This document shows, one piece after another, positions 1-6,550 of a stretch of 7,390 nt of DNA. The position numbers were made by a program, and so were the translations under genes. The notes beneath the pieces are model-generated. The model was not told the DNA's origin and made no database searches. It saw nothing but the letters and a program-made list of their open reading frames with translations. The DNA lies in contig JAESTI010000203.1 in assembly GCA_016763665.1 (NCBI GenBank), positions 1 through 7,390 on the forward strand, written 5' to 3'. The first letter of the stretch is position 1. Each line of letters starts with the position of its first letter. The DNA is from Bacteroidia bacterium (GTDB lineage Bacteria > Bacteroidota > Bacteroidia > Flavobacteriales > NORP286).

Positions 1-1
1 A

Positions 2-190
2 GCTGACCCCAATACCGGTATTATTGTACTCAATGATTTACTAGGTGTTGCTCTTTTATTTCCAAATGCACCAGTCATCAACCTTGGAATTCGGCTCCCG
101 ATACTTCAAAAAATATTGTTTACCGATGGGGATGCTTTTAACCAAACAGCAACTTATCTCTTGGATATAAATGGAGTTATAAATGATTAG
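2..190 (+). CDS. C-terminal end of an unrecognised protein (5' truncated by window edge)
   Basis: An open frame enters from the left edge and ends at TAG 188-190, giving 62 residues. It begins ADPNTGIIVL and ends YLLDINGVIND. I do not recognise the family. The segment is mixed polar/hydrophobic, with short alternating stretches (GVALLFP, VINLGIRLPILQKILF) that could be beta strands, for example the end of an outer-membrane or other secreted beta-rich protein. That reading is only a guess from composition. No catalytic motif, coiled coil or sorting signal is visible. The gene converges on the glycosyltransferase at 328-1434, with a hairpin-forming palindrome between them. The open frame, the clean stop before clearly non-coding DNA and the protein-like composition support it as real coding sequence. 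The function is unknown. Confidence 0.6.
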   Translation, partial: ADPNTGIIVLNDLLGVALLFPNAPVINLGIRLPILQKILFTDGDAFNQTATYLLDINGVIND

Positions 191-243
191 AGCCAAACCC
201 GTTGACCAATTGAACTTTTATCTTGCTAAGAATCAAGGTCATG

Positions 244-289
244 TTGAGCGGAGTCGAAACACCGGCCTGCGGATTTCGACTCCGCTCAA
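244..289. repeat. REP-like palindrome, perfect 16-bp inverted repeat; possible bidirectional terminator
   Basis: TTGAGCGGAGTCGAAA at 244-259 is matched exactly by its reverse complement TTTCGACTCCGCTCAA at 274-289, with a 14-nt GC-rich loop that can itself pair CCG (262-264) with CGG (270-272). Its GC content stands out from the AT-rich surroundings. It sits between two genes that converge on it (stop at 190 on +, stop at 328 on -). From memory, this core is widely dispersed between genes in Bacteroidota genomes, like a REP element; I could not search for copies. There is no T-run directly after either arm, so a classical Rho-independent terminator is not fulfilled, although a strong hairpin in a convergent gap could still stop or stabilise both transcripts. 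Confidence 0.8.
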
Positions 290-327
290 TCTGACGTTCA
301 ACTAATTAGGTTTTCAATTTGCCAAGG

Positions 328-1434
328 TTAGACCCTAGCTATAAAATCAGAAATTGTTCTGTTTAAATTGTAAGTACTCTTATTTATTAATCTGGAATAA
401 TTACCTGAGTTTAATAATGCTGTTTTAATATCAAATTTATTTTGTTCCTGGCTGTAAAAGTTTCCTTGAGAAAAATGATAATCTGCTAAATATTCCTGCT
501 CAGTCTGTCCTGGAGTTGGAACAAATACGGCTTTCGCTCCTAGGTAATACAAGTCCATAATGGTAGAATATCCCGGTCGGCTAATCAAAATCTCAGAACT
601 TAGTATGGCTTCTTTGAATTTATTTGGTGATAGATGATTGACAAACGTTATATTTGTTCCAATCTCTCGATTTTCTTGAATATTGGGTTTCCCTCCTATT
701 ATTAAACATCTACTATCTAGGCTCTTTAATTGAGTGATCAACAATTCTTCAAATATTGTTCTTTGAGGTTCCGGACCTGATACTATTGCAGTAATATCCC
801 ATTTCTTCTCTTGGGAGTAATCCCCCTTTCTATAAGGCGGCCTAAGGGGAATGTTATCTGAAAGCTGAAACCTTGACAAAGGCCCAATATGTAAACAACT
901 ATCCTTAGCATTAATTGATAACTTTCCCGACAAGGAGTTTTCATCTTTAAAATCAGGGATCCAACATTCATCAAACTTCTTAATAAAAGAGTCAGTTAAT
1001 TTGCCCAAAACAGGTTTTGCAACAGTTAAAAAATTAGGAGTTTGAATATTTAACTGGTGGGTAATAAGTATACTATAAATTTTGTCAGACCATAATCCAT
1101 AACGGTTATCGGAAATTACAGCATCCAGTTTAAATTCTTCTATAAAACTATCTAGTTCATTATGTTCTTTTTTTATTCTTTTTAAGATGCTTGGTGTTTT
1201 CAACATCATACTCCAGGCCATGTTCCCATTACTTGGATAACTGATGTTATACCCATTGATTTCAATAAATTTATTTGAGGGAAATACTTCTTGTAGTATG
1301 TGTTTTGATGAATCGCTGCCCACTCCAATTACAACTTCCACATCTTGATTTTGCAGTTCCCAAATGACGGGAATACACCTGGTAGCATGGCCCAATCCCC
1401 AATCCAATGGTGCAACTAAAACTCGCTTTCCCAT
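328..1434 (-). CDS. GT-B fold glycosyltransferase, MurG/GT28-like
   Basis: This is a 368-residue cytoplasmic-type protein with no signal peptide or membrane segment. Residues 5-20 (VLVAPLDWGLGHATRC) form the N-terminal glycine loop with the GxGHxxR pattern of MurG-like and macrolide-type GT-B enzymes. Residues 107-116 (ISDNRYGLWS) and 124-128 (ITHQL) match the acceptor-side lobe of a family of uncharacterised Bacteroidota transferases as I remember them. The C-terminal lobe has SGPEPQRT (219-226) and the donor-binding stretch SRPGYSTIMDL (285-295), followed by PTPGQTEQEYLA (306-317). These are expected to hold a nucleotide-sugar donor. Donor and acceptor cannot be read from the sequence. The ATG at 1434 lies inside the end of the upstream acetyltransferase gene (19-bp overlap), so the two are probably co-transcribed and translationally coupled. 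The product may act on a lipid, glycan or small molecule; cell-envelope or glycolipid synthesis is plausible but not shown. Confidence 0.88.
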   Translation of the reverse strand: MGKRVLVAPLDWGLGHATRCIPVIWELQNQDVEVVIGVGSDSSKHILQEVFPSNKFIEINGYNISYPSNGNMAWSMMLKTPSILKRIKKEHNELDSFIEEFKLDAVISDNRYGLWSDKIYSILITHQLNIQTPNFLTVAKPVLGKLTDSFIKKFDECWIPDFKDENSLSGKLSINAKDSCLHIGPLSRFQLSDNIPLRPPYRKGDYSQEKKWDITAIVSGPEPQRTIFEELLITQLKSLDSRCLIIGGKPNIQENREIGTNITFVNHLSPNKFKEAILSSEILISRPGYSTIMDLYYLGAKAVFVPTPGQTEQEYLADYHFSQGNFYSQEQNKFDIKTALLNSGNYSRLINKSTYNLNRTISDFIARV

Positions 1435-1967
1435 TGATCATTGGTTAATGTATAGAATTCTGCGTCAATTTTCTGACCATCTTTTTCGTAGTGGTTTTTT
1501 AAGTTCTTCTCAAATATAAACCCTACTTTTTGAAGCACTTTCATTGAAGCTTTATTATAAGAAAACACATTGGCAGTTATTTTTGGGATTTTTAGCTCAT
1601 TAAATCCAAACATGCATAATGTATGAACAACTTTAGTCATTATTCCTTTGTTCCAAAAAGGCTGCGCCAACCAATAACCACAGTCAACCTCTTCTTTCTC
1701 ACTGAGATAATCATCAAAACCTACGCCCCCTATCAGCTCCTCATTTTTACGAATTACAAACTTCGTAATCACACCTAATCTTTTATATGAACCCTTACAG
1801 CTATTAATCCACCAATCCGCATCCTCTTTCGAATAAGGATATGGAATTCTCAGTGTATTCTTATATATCTCTTTATTATTAAGATATTTTATCAAAGATT
1901 GCTTATCTCGTTCCATTACTGGAGATAAGCTTATGCTTTCGGATACTATTAAGGTTTTCTTTTTCAA
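1416..1967 (-). CDS. GNAT-family N-acetyltransferase (RimJ/RimL-like), TTG start
   Basis: This 183-residue protein has the length and layout of the RimJ/RimL-type (Acetyltransf_3) branch of GNAT enzymes, which move acetyl from acetyl-CoA to an amine. The opening strand LIVSESISLSPV (6-17) corresponds to the usual 'L.TERL.LRP' beginning. FVIRKNEELIGGVGF (70-84) is the beta hairpin before the active site. CGYWLAQPFWNKGIMTKVV (96-114) is motif A for CoA binding, with NKGIMT in place of the usual GKGxAT. NKASMKVLQKVGF (138-150) is the canonical motif B. The start is TTG at 1965-1967. An in-frame stop (TAA, read from 1970 to 1968) lies immediately upstream, and the next ATG (codon 18) would delete the first strand, so TTG is the best choice. 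The acetylated substrate may be a protein N-terminus, a ribosomal protein or an amino sugar. Coupling to the glycosyltransferase gene makes a sugar substrate possible, but this is inference. Confidence 0.87.
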   Translation of the reverse strand: MKKKTLIVSESISLSPVMERDKQSLIKYLNNKEIYKNTLRIPYPYSKEDADWWINSCKGSYKRLGVITKFVIRKNEELIGGVGFDDYLSEKEEVDCGYWLAQPFWNKGIMTKVVHTLCMFGFNELKIPKITANVFSYNKASMKVLQKVGFIFEKNLKNHYEKDGQKIDAEFYTLTNDQWESEF

Positions 1968-1978
1968 TTATTTAGCCG

Positions 1979-1986
1979 TATATTTG
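1979..1986 (+). promoter_or_regulatory. candidate -7 promoter box TATATTTG
   Basis: TATATTTG matches the Bacteroidota -7 consensus TAnnTTTG exactly. No convincing -33 TTG/TTTG box lies about 20 bp upstream, so support is partial. If it is used, transcription would begin at about 1992, right at or just inside the ATG at 1991. That would imply a leaderless message, or a start at the downstream GTG (2012) or TTG (2021) of the small lipoprotein gene. Confidence 0.35.
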
Positions 1987-1990
1987 AACT

Positions 1991-2152
1991 ATGATTCCTA
2001 ATGTTTTTTCAGTGAACAAGTTGATCAAAAAAGCCTATTCAATCGCAATAGTTCTACTTTTGTTGTTCTCAATCGCCTCTATTACACAAGGTTGTAAATT
2101 ATTCAAAGATTGTGATTGCCCTGAATGGAAGCTTGGTAAAAAGAACAAGTGA
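1991..2152 (+). CDS. small cysteine-containing putative lipoprotein (53 aa)
   Basis: ATG at 1991 opens a 53-codon frame ending in TGA at 2150-2152. The product has a Lys-containing start (NKLIKKAYS), a hydrophobic core (IAIVLLLLFSIAS, residues 18-30) and then ITQGCKLF, with Cys35 placed like a lipobox cysteine. Gln at -2 is non-standard but Gly at -1 fits. After the cysteine comes a short polar tail, KDCDCPEWKLGKKNK, with a CDCP motif and a basic end. From memory, tiny Bacteroidota lipoproteins ending in a C-x-C-P-x-W type motif are common and uncharacterised. If processed and lipidated, the mature protein would be only 19 residues. The start is uncertain: GTG 2012 or TTG 2021 would give a 24- to 27-residue signal, more typical than 34. 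The gene is divergent from the acetyltransferase across 23 bp. The function is unknown. Confidence 0.6.
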   Translation: MIPNVFSVNKLIKKAYSIAIVLLLLFSIASITQGCKLFKDCDCPEWKLGKKNK

Positions 2153-2303
2153 TTTTTTATATTCAGATTGTCTATAATTTTCAGTAACTCCTTACTAATA
2201 TTTCCGTATTACTCTTAATATTTAGTTTTTTGAGATTAAAATTAATAATTTAAGGGCAATCTTACGAATATTTTTCTCTCTATTCTATCATTGTTAGCAT
2301 TAT
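2153..2303 (+). promoter_or_regulatory. AT-rich leader of the collagen-like gene with three AATATTT elements
   Basis: This 151-bp gap precedes the collagen-like gene. No perfect TAnnTTTG box is present. The closest, TATTTTTC at 2269-2276, has one mismatch and would give a leader of about 20 nt. AATATTT occurs at 2197-2203, 2217-2223 and 2267-2273. The first and third copies share a longer core, CTTAC(T/G)AATATTT, over 13 bp. Starts are 20, 50 and 70 bp apart, near multiples of a helical turn. This could mark a repeated binding site or be chance in AT-rich DNA. No terminator of the upstream gene is convincing; only a weak 5-bp stem (GCTTG/CAAGT) before TGATTTTTT near 2131-2157 is seen. Confidence 0.3.
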
Positions 2304-5300
2304 ATGTTAAAGGCTTCACGTTGTATTACAACCTCTTTCTTGTTCATAATTATGGGAGTTTTTACCCCATTTTATGCAAATACAACTTCTTATATTTCAA
2401 CACATTACATCACATTACCCCATAGCTCTTCCGTTTTACTAACAACCTATAAAGATATGGATCCGGTAGCCATTGCTGTATGTATGGATGACAGTGGTAG
2501 TTCCGGAAATAGCTATATAGGTATTTTTGCTTATACAGGAAGAAAAGGTGCAACCGGGACTAGAGGAGCAACTGGTATAACAGGTCCCAGAGGACCAACG
2601 GGACCACGTGGAGTAAAAGGACCTCCCGGAGTAAGAGGGGAAAAAGGTGCGACCGGGCCTAGAGGAGCAAAAGGGCCTCCCGGACCACGAGGTGTTCGAG
2701 GAAAAAAAGGACCTAAAGGACCTAAAGGACCTAAAGGACCCAGAGGAGCCCGAGGTCCAACAGGAAAACGAGGCTCGAAAGGTCCTCGTGGTGCTACGGG
2801 AGTAAAAGGTGCAACCGGTCCATTAGGTTCAAGTGGTATTACAGGATATAAAGGACCTACAGGACCCACAGGTGTAACGGGAACAAAGGGCCCTACAGGA
2901 CCCACCGGTAATATCGGCCGACCCGGAGATAAAGGTCCATTAGGACCGTCAGGTGATCCAGGACCAAAGGGGCCACAGGGACCAAGAGGAGAAGCAGTTA
3001 AAGGTGATCCTGGTCCATCGGGACCTACAGGAATTGGAGCAACCGGCCCACCAGGTGCTACCGGCTTAACTGGACCAACAGGTTTAACTGGACCACAAGG
3101 AAATACCGGACCAACAGGATCGACTGGACGAACAGGACCTACAGGACCTACAGGTAGGCAAGGAGATCAAGGACCTCCAGGGCCTGAAGGAAATGAAGGT
3201 GCACTGGGTCCTGAAGGGCCAGAAGGACCAATAGGACCGGAAGGGCCACATGGACCCCCAGGGCCAGAAGGACCAATAGGGCCAGAAGGTAACGAAGGAT
3301 CAGATGGACCTCCAGGACCAGAAGGACCACAAGGACTGCAGGGTCCAGAAGGACCACAGGGACCAGAAGGACCACAGGGACCCCAGGGACCAGAAGGGCC
3401 ACAAGGATCACAAGGTGAGGAAGGACAACAAGGAGCTGCAGGTCCAGAAGGACCGCAAGGGTCACAAGGAGCAGATGGGCCACATGGACCGGAGGGACCA
3501 CAGGGTCAACAAGGAGTAGAAGGAGTACAAGGACCGGAAGGACCACAAGGGCCTCAGGGACAACAAGGACCGGAAGGGCCACAAGGACCTCCAGGAACCG
3601 AGGGACCACAAGGACCTGCTGGACCAGAAGGGCCACAAGGCTCCGAAGGACCACAAGGACCAGAGGGACCACAAGGGCCTCTTGGACCTGAAGGACCGCA
3701 GGGACCTCAGGGACCAGAAGGACCAGAAGGAACTGAAGGTCCAAAAGGCCAACAAGGACCAGAAGGGCCACAAGGTCAACAAGGATTAGAAGGGCCACAA
3801 GGTCCTCAGGGCCAACAGGGACCTACAGGATCCAAAGGACCGCAAGGAAATACTGGACCACAAGGAGAGCGAGGACATAAAGGAGATAAAGGTGATAGAG
3901 GTGAAAAAGGTAGACAGGGAGATAAAGGACCTAAAGGGCCACAAGGGAATACAGGTGCTCAAGGTAAACAAGGTGCTACAGGATCAATGGGTAAACAAGG
4001 ACCGGAAGGACCTGTTGGATCTAAAGGAAAAAAAGGTGATCAAGGACCGCAAGGACCTGAGGGTAAAATAGGATCTACAGGACCTTCGGGACCTACTGGG
4101 CCTAAAGGACCTCTGGGTCCGGAAGGCAATATTGGCCCAACCGGTAAACAAGGGAATATCGGACCCACTGGCCCTTATGGACCTACAGGACCTTCGGGAC
4201 CTACAGGACCGGAAGGACCTTCGGGACCTAAAGGATTAACCGGACCTCAAGGCTCAACTGGCCCAACCGGAGCTGCTGGACCTACAGGACCAATGGGGCC
4301 AACCGGTTCAACTGGTTCAACCGGAATCCAAGGACCGGAAGGTCCCGCAGGAACAACAGGGCTGCAAGGTCCTCCAGGAGTACAAGGAATTGATGGGCCA
4401 ACCGGACCAACAGGAACTCTGGGACCCGAAGGACCTCCAGGACCTACTGGACTTCTAGGACCCGAAGGGCCTCCAGGACCAACCGGAGTTCAGGGTGAAA
4501 AAGGAGAATCTGGAAATACGGGAGCAACCGGTATAACGGGACCTTCAGGACCGGAAGGGCCTCCAGGGCCAACTGGGCCTAAAGGAACACAAGGTGAAAG
4601 AGGTGAAAAGGGCTTTGCTGGACCAACAGGATCTCACGGACCTGAAGGACCAAAAGGACCTGAAGGACCTAGAGGAATTGAAGGACCTCCCGGACCAACA
4701 GGACCTGAAGGACCAAAAGGATCTCAAGGATCTACCGGAAAAGCTGGACCAACGGGATCAACTGGTATTAAGGGTGAAATAGGACCCAGAGGAGCATCAG
4801 GAACTACAGGTCCACAGGGACCTCCCGGAGTAGAAGGTAAAGCAGGGCCAACCGGACCCGGAGGACCAACAGGACCTCCAGGTGCAACAGGTTTTACAGG
4901 ACCTCAAGGGTCTCCGGGGCAAGAAGGTCCAAGAGGACCAGAGGGACCTCCTGGACCCAAGGGAACAACAGGACCTACTGGGGTAACTGGCTCTACTGGA
5001 CCTATGGGACCACAAGGACCTGTAGGGTCACAAGGACCAAAAGGTTCACTTGGGGAGAAAGGCCCTAGAGGAAATGCAGGACCTACAGGCCCTCAAGGAG
5101 AACCAGGAAAACAAGGAAAGCAAGGATTTCTTGGACCCACCGGATCAACAGGACAAAGAGGTGCAACCGGACCTCAAGGAACAACTGGTCCTACAGGCTC
5201 TGCTGGTGCCACAGGACAAGCTGGGCCGGTCGGTTCACTAGGTCCCACAGGGCCTCCAGGAACTAAAGGGCCTCCAGGAGTGCCCGGGCCAACGGGTGCA

Positions 5301-6440
5301 ACCGGCCTTCTAATAGATGGAAGTTCAGGGCAAACACCAAGATACGATGGAACACAACGAACTTGGATAGGTAGTAATTTGTTATACAATGATGACAAGA
5401 AAATCGGTATAGGAACCCTAAACCCAATGGCCATGTTCGATGTTCACAACGGAGCAGTTGTATTTGAGGGTAATTCAGGTGATATCAAAATAACAGGTGC
5501 GGGAACTCGAATGATGTGGTATCCACCAAAAGGTGCATTTAGGGCCGGTTATGTCAATTCAACACAATGGAGATTGGATAGTTTAGGACAGAATTCTTTG
5601 GGAGTTGGGTATAATGTCACTGCCAGTGGCCAATATTCTGTTGCATTAGGCAAAAATAGCAGGGCAAAAGGAGCAATATCTGTCGCAATAGGACAAAATG
5701 TGCAGTCATCTGGTACAGGTTCAATTAGTATTGGTTCATACAGCAGATCTTCAGGAACAAATTCCATTGCTTTGGGATATAATGCTATGGCAGGAGGTAA
5801 TTATTCATTTGCCCTTGGTTTCCACGCATCTACCAAAAAATACAGTGGTTCCTTTGTTTATGCAGATGCAGCAACTACTACCGTAACTTCACCTACTGCA
5901 GCTAATCAGTTTATAGTCAGAGCTTCAGGAGGGACTTTCTTTTATTCCAATCCAAGTATGACAGCAGGAGTAAAATTATCTTCTGGTGGTGGTTCATGGG
6001 AAAACTTATCTGATAAGAATAGAAAAGAAAATTTTGAAACTGTTAATGGAGAGCATATTTTGTACAAGATATCCAATCTGCCCATACAAAGTTGGAACTA
6101 CAAATCACAAAATTCTAAAATAAGACATATTGGCCCCACTGCCCAGGATTTTTATCGCGCATTTTATTTTGGTACCAGCGACACTACCATATCCACAATA
6201 AACATTTCAGGAATTAACCTTGTAGCTATTAAAGCTCTTGAGAAAAGAACTTCTGATCTAAAAAATTCAATGATCTCTCTTGAAGAAAAGAATAAAGAAC
6301 TTGAATCTATGAACCAGGAGCTTCAAAATATCAAGAAAGAAAACCTCCAATATAGAAGAAAGCAAGATGAATTGGTAAATAGAATCTTGAATATAGAGGC
6401 TATTCTTAAAGAACTACAAGAAAAGAATGGAAAGAAATAA
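2304..6440 (+). CDS. giant collagen-like surface protein with YadA head repeats and C-terminal S74 self-cleaving chaperone
   Basis: This 1378-residue protein is probably secreted. Residues 1-25 form a Sec-type signal (Lys3/Arg6, hydrophobic [10 protein letters not shown]) with possible cleavage after FYA25; Phe at -3 is unusual. Residues 26-78 are a short non-repeat head. Residues 79-1003 are 306 Gly-X-Y triplets, interrupted only by GEAVK (229-233) and GI (243-244). Residues 1004-1096 contain GIGTLNP (1035-1041) and TRMMWYPP (1068-1075), a linker seen in Bacteroidota tail-fibre-like proteins. Residues 1097-1180 are six 14-residue YadA-type head repeats. [10 protein letters not shown] starts the Peptidase_S74 chaperone, with the predicted Ser1236/Lys1241 dyad and the conserved [11 protein letters not shown] (1273-1283). 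Residues 1304-1374 look like a coiled coil. All these modules are trimeric in known proteins, so I infer a C-terminally nucleated collagen trimer with self-cleavage after Ser1236. No T9SS C-terminal domain, LPXTG signal or beta-barrel anchor is seen, so the route to the surface is open. The gene appears monocistronic. Confidence 0.93.
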   Translation: MLKASRCITTSFLFIIMGVFTPFYANTTSYISTHYITLPHSSSVLLTTYKDMDPVAIAVCMDDSGSSGNSYIGIFAYTGRKGATGTRGATGITGPRGPTGPRGVKGPPGVRGEKGATGPRGAKGPPGPRGVRGKKGPKGPKGPKGPRGARGPTGKRGSKGPRGATGVKGATGPLGSSGITGYKGPTGPTGVTGTKGPTGPTGNIGRPGDKGPLGPSGDPGPKGPQGPRGEAVKGDPGPSGPTGIGATGPPGATGLTGPTGLTGPQGNTGPTGSTGRTGPTGPTGRQGDQGPPGPEGNEGALGPEGPEGPIGPEGPHGPPGPEGPIGPEGNEGSDGPPGPEGPQGLQGPEGPQGPEGPQGPQGPEGPQGSQGEEGQQGAAGPEGPQGSQGADGPHGPEGPQGQQGVEGVQGPEGPQGPQGQQGPEGPQGPPGTEGPQGPAGPEGPQGSEGPQGPEGPQGPLGPEGPQGPQGPEGPEGTEGPKGQQGPEGPQGQQGLEGPQGPQGQQGPTGSKGPQGNTGPQGERGHKGDKGDRGEKGRQGDKGPKGPQGNTGAQGKQGATGSMGKQGPEGPVGSKGKKGDQGPQGPEGKIGSTGPSGPTGPKGPLGPEGNIGPTGKQGNIGPTGPYGPTGPSGPTGPEGPSGPKGLTGPQGSTGPTGAAGPTGPMGPTGSTGSTGIQGPEGPAGTTGLQGPPGVQGIDGPTGPTGTLGPEGPPGPTGLLGPEGPPGPTGVQGEKGESGNTGATGITGPSGPEGPPGPTGPKGTQGERGEKGFAGPTGSHGPEGPKGPEGPRGIEGPPGPTGPEGPKGSQGSTGKAGPTGSTGIKGEIGPRGASGTTGPQGPPGVEGKAGPTGPGGPTGPPGATGFTGPQGSPGQEGPRGPEGPPGPKGTTGPTGVTGSTGPMGPQGPVGSQGPKGSLGEKGPRGNAGPTGPQGEPGKQGKQGFLGPTGSTGQRGATGPQGTTGPTGSAGATGQAGPVGSLGPTGPPGTKGPPGVPGPTGATGLLIDGSSGQTPRYDGTQRTWIGSNLLYNDDKKIGIGTLNPMAMFDVHNGAVVFEGNSGDIKITGAGTRMMWYPPKGAFRAGYVNSTQWRLDSLGQNSLGVGYNVTASGQYSVALGKNSRAKGAISVAIGQNVQSSGTGSISIGSYSRSSGTNSIALGYNAMAGGNYSFALGFHASTKKYSGSFVYADAATTTVTSPTAANQFIVRASGGTFFYSNPSMTAGVKLSSGGGSWENLSDKNRKENFETVNGEHILYKISNLPIQSWNYKSQNSKIRHIGPTAQDFYRAFYFGTSDTTISTINISGINLVAIKALEKRTSDLKNSMISLEEKNKELESMNQELQNIKKENLQYRRKQDELVNRILNIEAILKELQEKNGKK
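2538..5312 (+). repeat. collagen-like Gly-X-Y region, 306 triplets with two interruptions
   Basis: Reading codon by codon, every third residue from Gly79 to Gly1001 is glycine except at GEAVK (nt 2988-3002) and GI (nt 3030-3035), which are three triplets apart. At the standard 0.286 nm rise per residue, 925 residues would make a rod of about 260 nm. Composition is zoned. Residues 79-168 have 24 Lys/Arg and one Glu. Residues 293-505 are 71 triplets of mostly GPE and GPQ, with one Lys and no Arg. Residues 521-544 ([24 protein letters not shown]) are dense in KGD/KGE-type pairs, known to stabilise triple helices without hydroxyproline. The rest is rich in Thr at Y. At DNA level the unit is a degenerate 9-mer (GGACCNRAA-like). 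Exact tandem copies are few: three GGACCTAAA at 2709-2735 and a near-duplicate 36-bp block at 4413-4448/4449-4484. Confidence 0.97.
5592..5843 (+). repeat. six 14-residue YadA-type head repeats
   Basis: Residues 1097-1180 divide into six consecutive 14-mers of the form xSxAxGxNxxAxGx: [70 protein letters not shown] and [14 protein letters not shown]. This is the left-handed parallel beta-roll repeat of trimeric autotransporter adhesin heads. In those proteins it folds only as a trimer and binds host or surface ligands. Here it sits on the C-terminal side of the collagen rod, not at the N-terminal tip. Confidence 0.88.
6006..6437 (+). other. S74 intramolecular chaperone plus C-terminal coiled coil of the collagen-like protein
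   Basis: Residues 1235-1378 hold the endosialidase-type chaperone domain (Peptidase_S74). Ser1236 followed by D-K-N-R-K1241 matches the S-x-x-x-x-K dyad that, in phage tail spikes, cuts the chain directly after the serine once the trimer has folded. His1275 in [11 protein letters not shown] is also conserved. [21 protein letters not shown] is the usual end of the domain. It is followed by about 60 residues of charged helical sequence ([20 protein letters not shown] and onward) that should be a trimeric coiled coil. Cleavage would release residues 1237-1378 (142 aa). Cleavage itself is inferred from the motif. Confidence 0.85.
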
Positions 6441-6550
6441 TCCGTTTTCTCATTCTTCTTAGTAAATACAACCTTTCCAGATAATGACTTTTGCCATTTT
6501 TTTAATCCTCAAAATTGGATTACTTTTGTTATTTAAAATCAATCTAAATA
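6441..6550 (+). promoter_or_regulatory. collagen/feoA intergenic region with TAnnTTTG promoter candidate
   Basis: TACTTTTG at 6521-6528 is an exact TAnnTTTG box. It would place the start of transcription at about 6534-6535 and leave a leader of about 16 nt before the feoA ATG. At the expected -33 position there is only a T-tract (6497-6503), not a clear TTTG. An imperfect palindrome, GGATTACTTTT (6517-6527) against AAAATCAATCT (6535-6545), pairs at 8 of 11 positions and overlaps the box, so it could be an operator for an iron regulator. It does not look like a standard Fur box. At the end of the collagen gene, 6423-6433 can pair with 6446-6457 (11 bp with one bulge) around its stop codon, a weak terminator candidate without a T-run. 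Confidence 0.45.

Noticed and set aside
783..974. 63-codon minus-strand frame inside the glycosyltransferase gene
   Set aside because: It overlaps conserved glycosyltransferase sequence in another frame and has no recognisable features.
3885..3914. RGD-type integrin-binding motif in the KGD/DRG-rich stretch
   Set aside because: The residues read KGD, DRG and RGE; no Arg-Gly-Asp is present there.
2538..5312. Repetitive DNA that could be read as a CRISPR or tandem satellite
   Set aside because: There are no constant repeat/unique spacer units. The periodicity follows codons, and the frame stays open for the whole region.
2531..5434. Several long open frames inside the collagen region, on the minus strand (Pro/Val-, Leu/Val- or Ser/Phe-rich) and in another plus frame
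   Set aside because: They are the expected by-product of a 9-bp GGN-CCN-NNN periodicity read in other frames. They have no start context or family features, and their composition mirrors the collagen code.
2304..6440. Phage tail fibre or prophage remnant, because of the S74 domain
   Set aside because: No phage structural, lysis or integrase genes flank it. It has a Sec-type signal peptide, and tail-fibre-type domains are common in chromosomal Bacteroidota proteins.
6504..6521. AATCC/GGATT short stem as a terminator after the collagen gene
   Set aside because: The stem is only 5 bp and AT-rich, with no T-run after it, and it overlaps the feoA promoter candidate.
6517..6545. Fur box in front of feoA
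   Set aside because: The imperfect palindrome does not fit the GATAATGATAATCATTATC-type consensus. It is kept only as a weak generic operator candidate.
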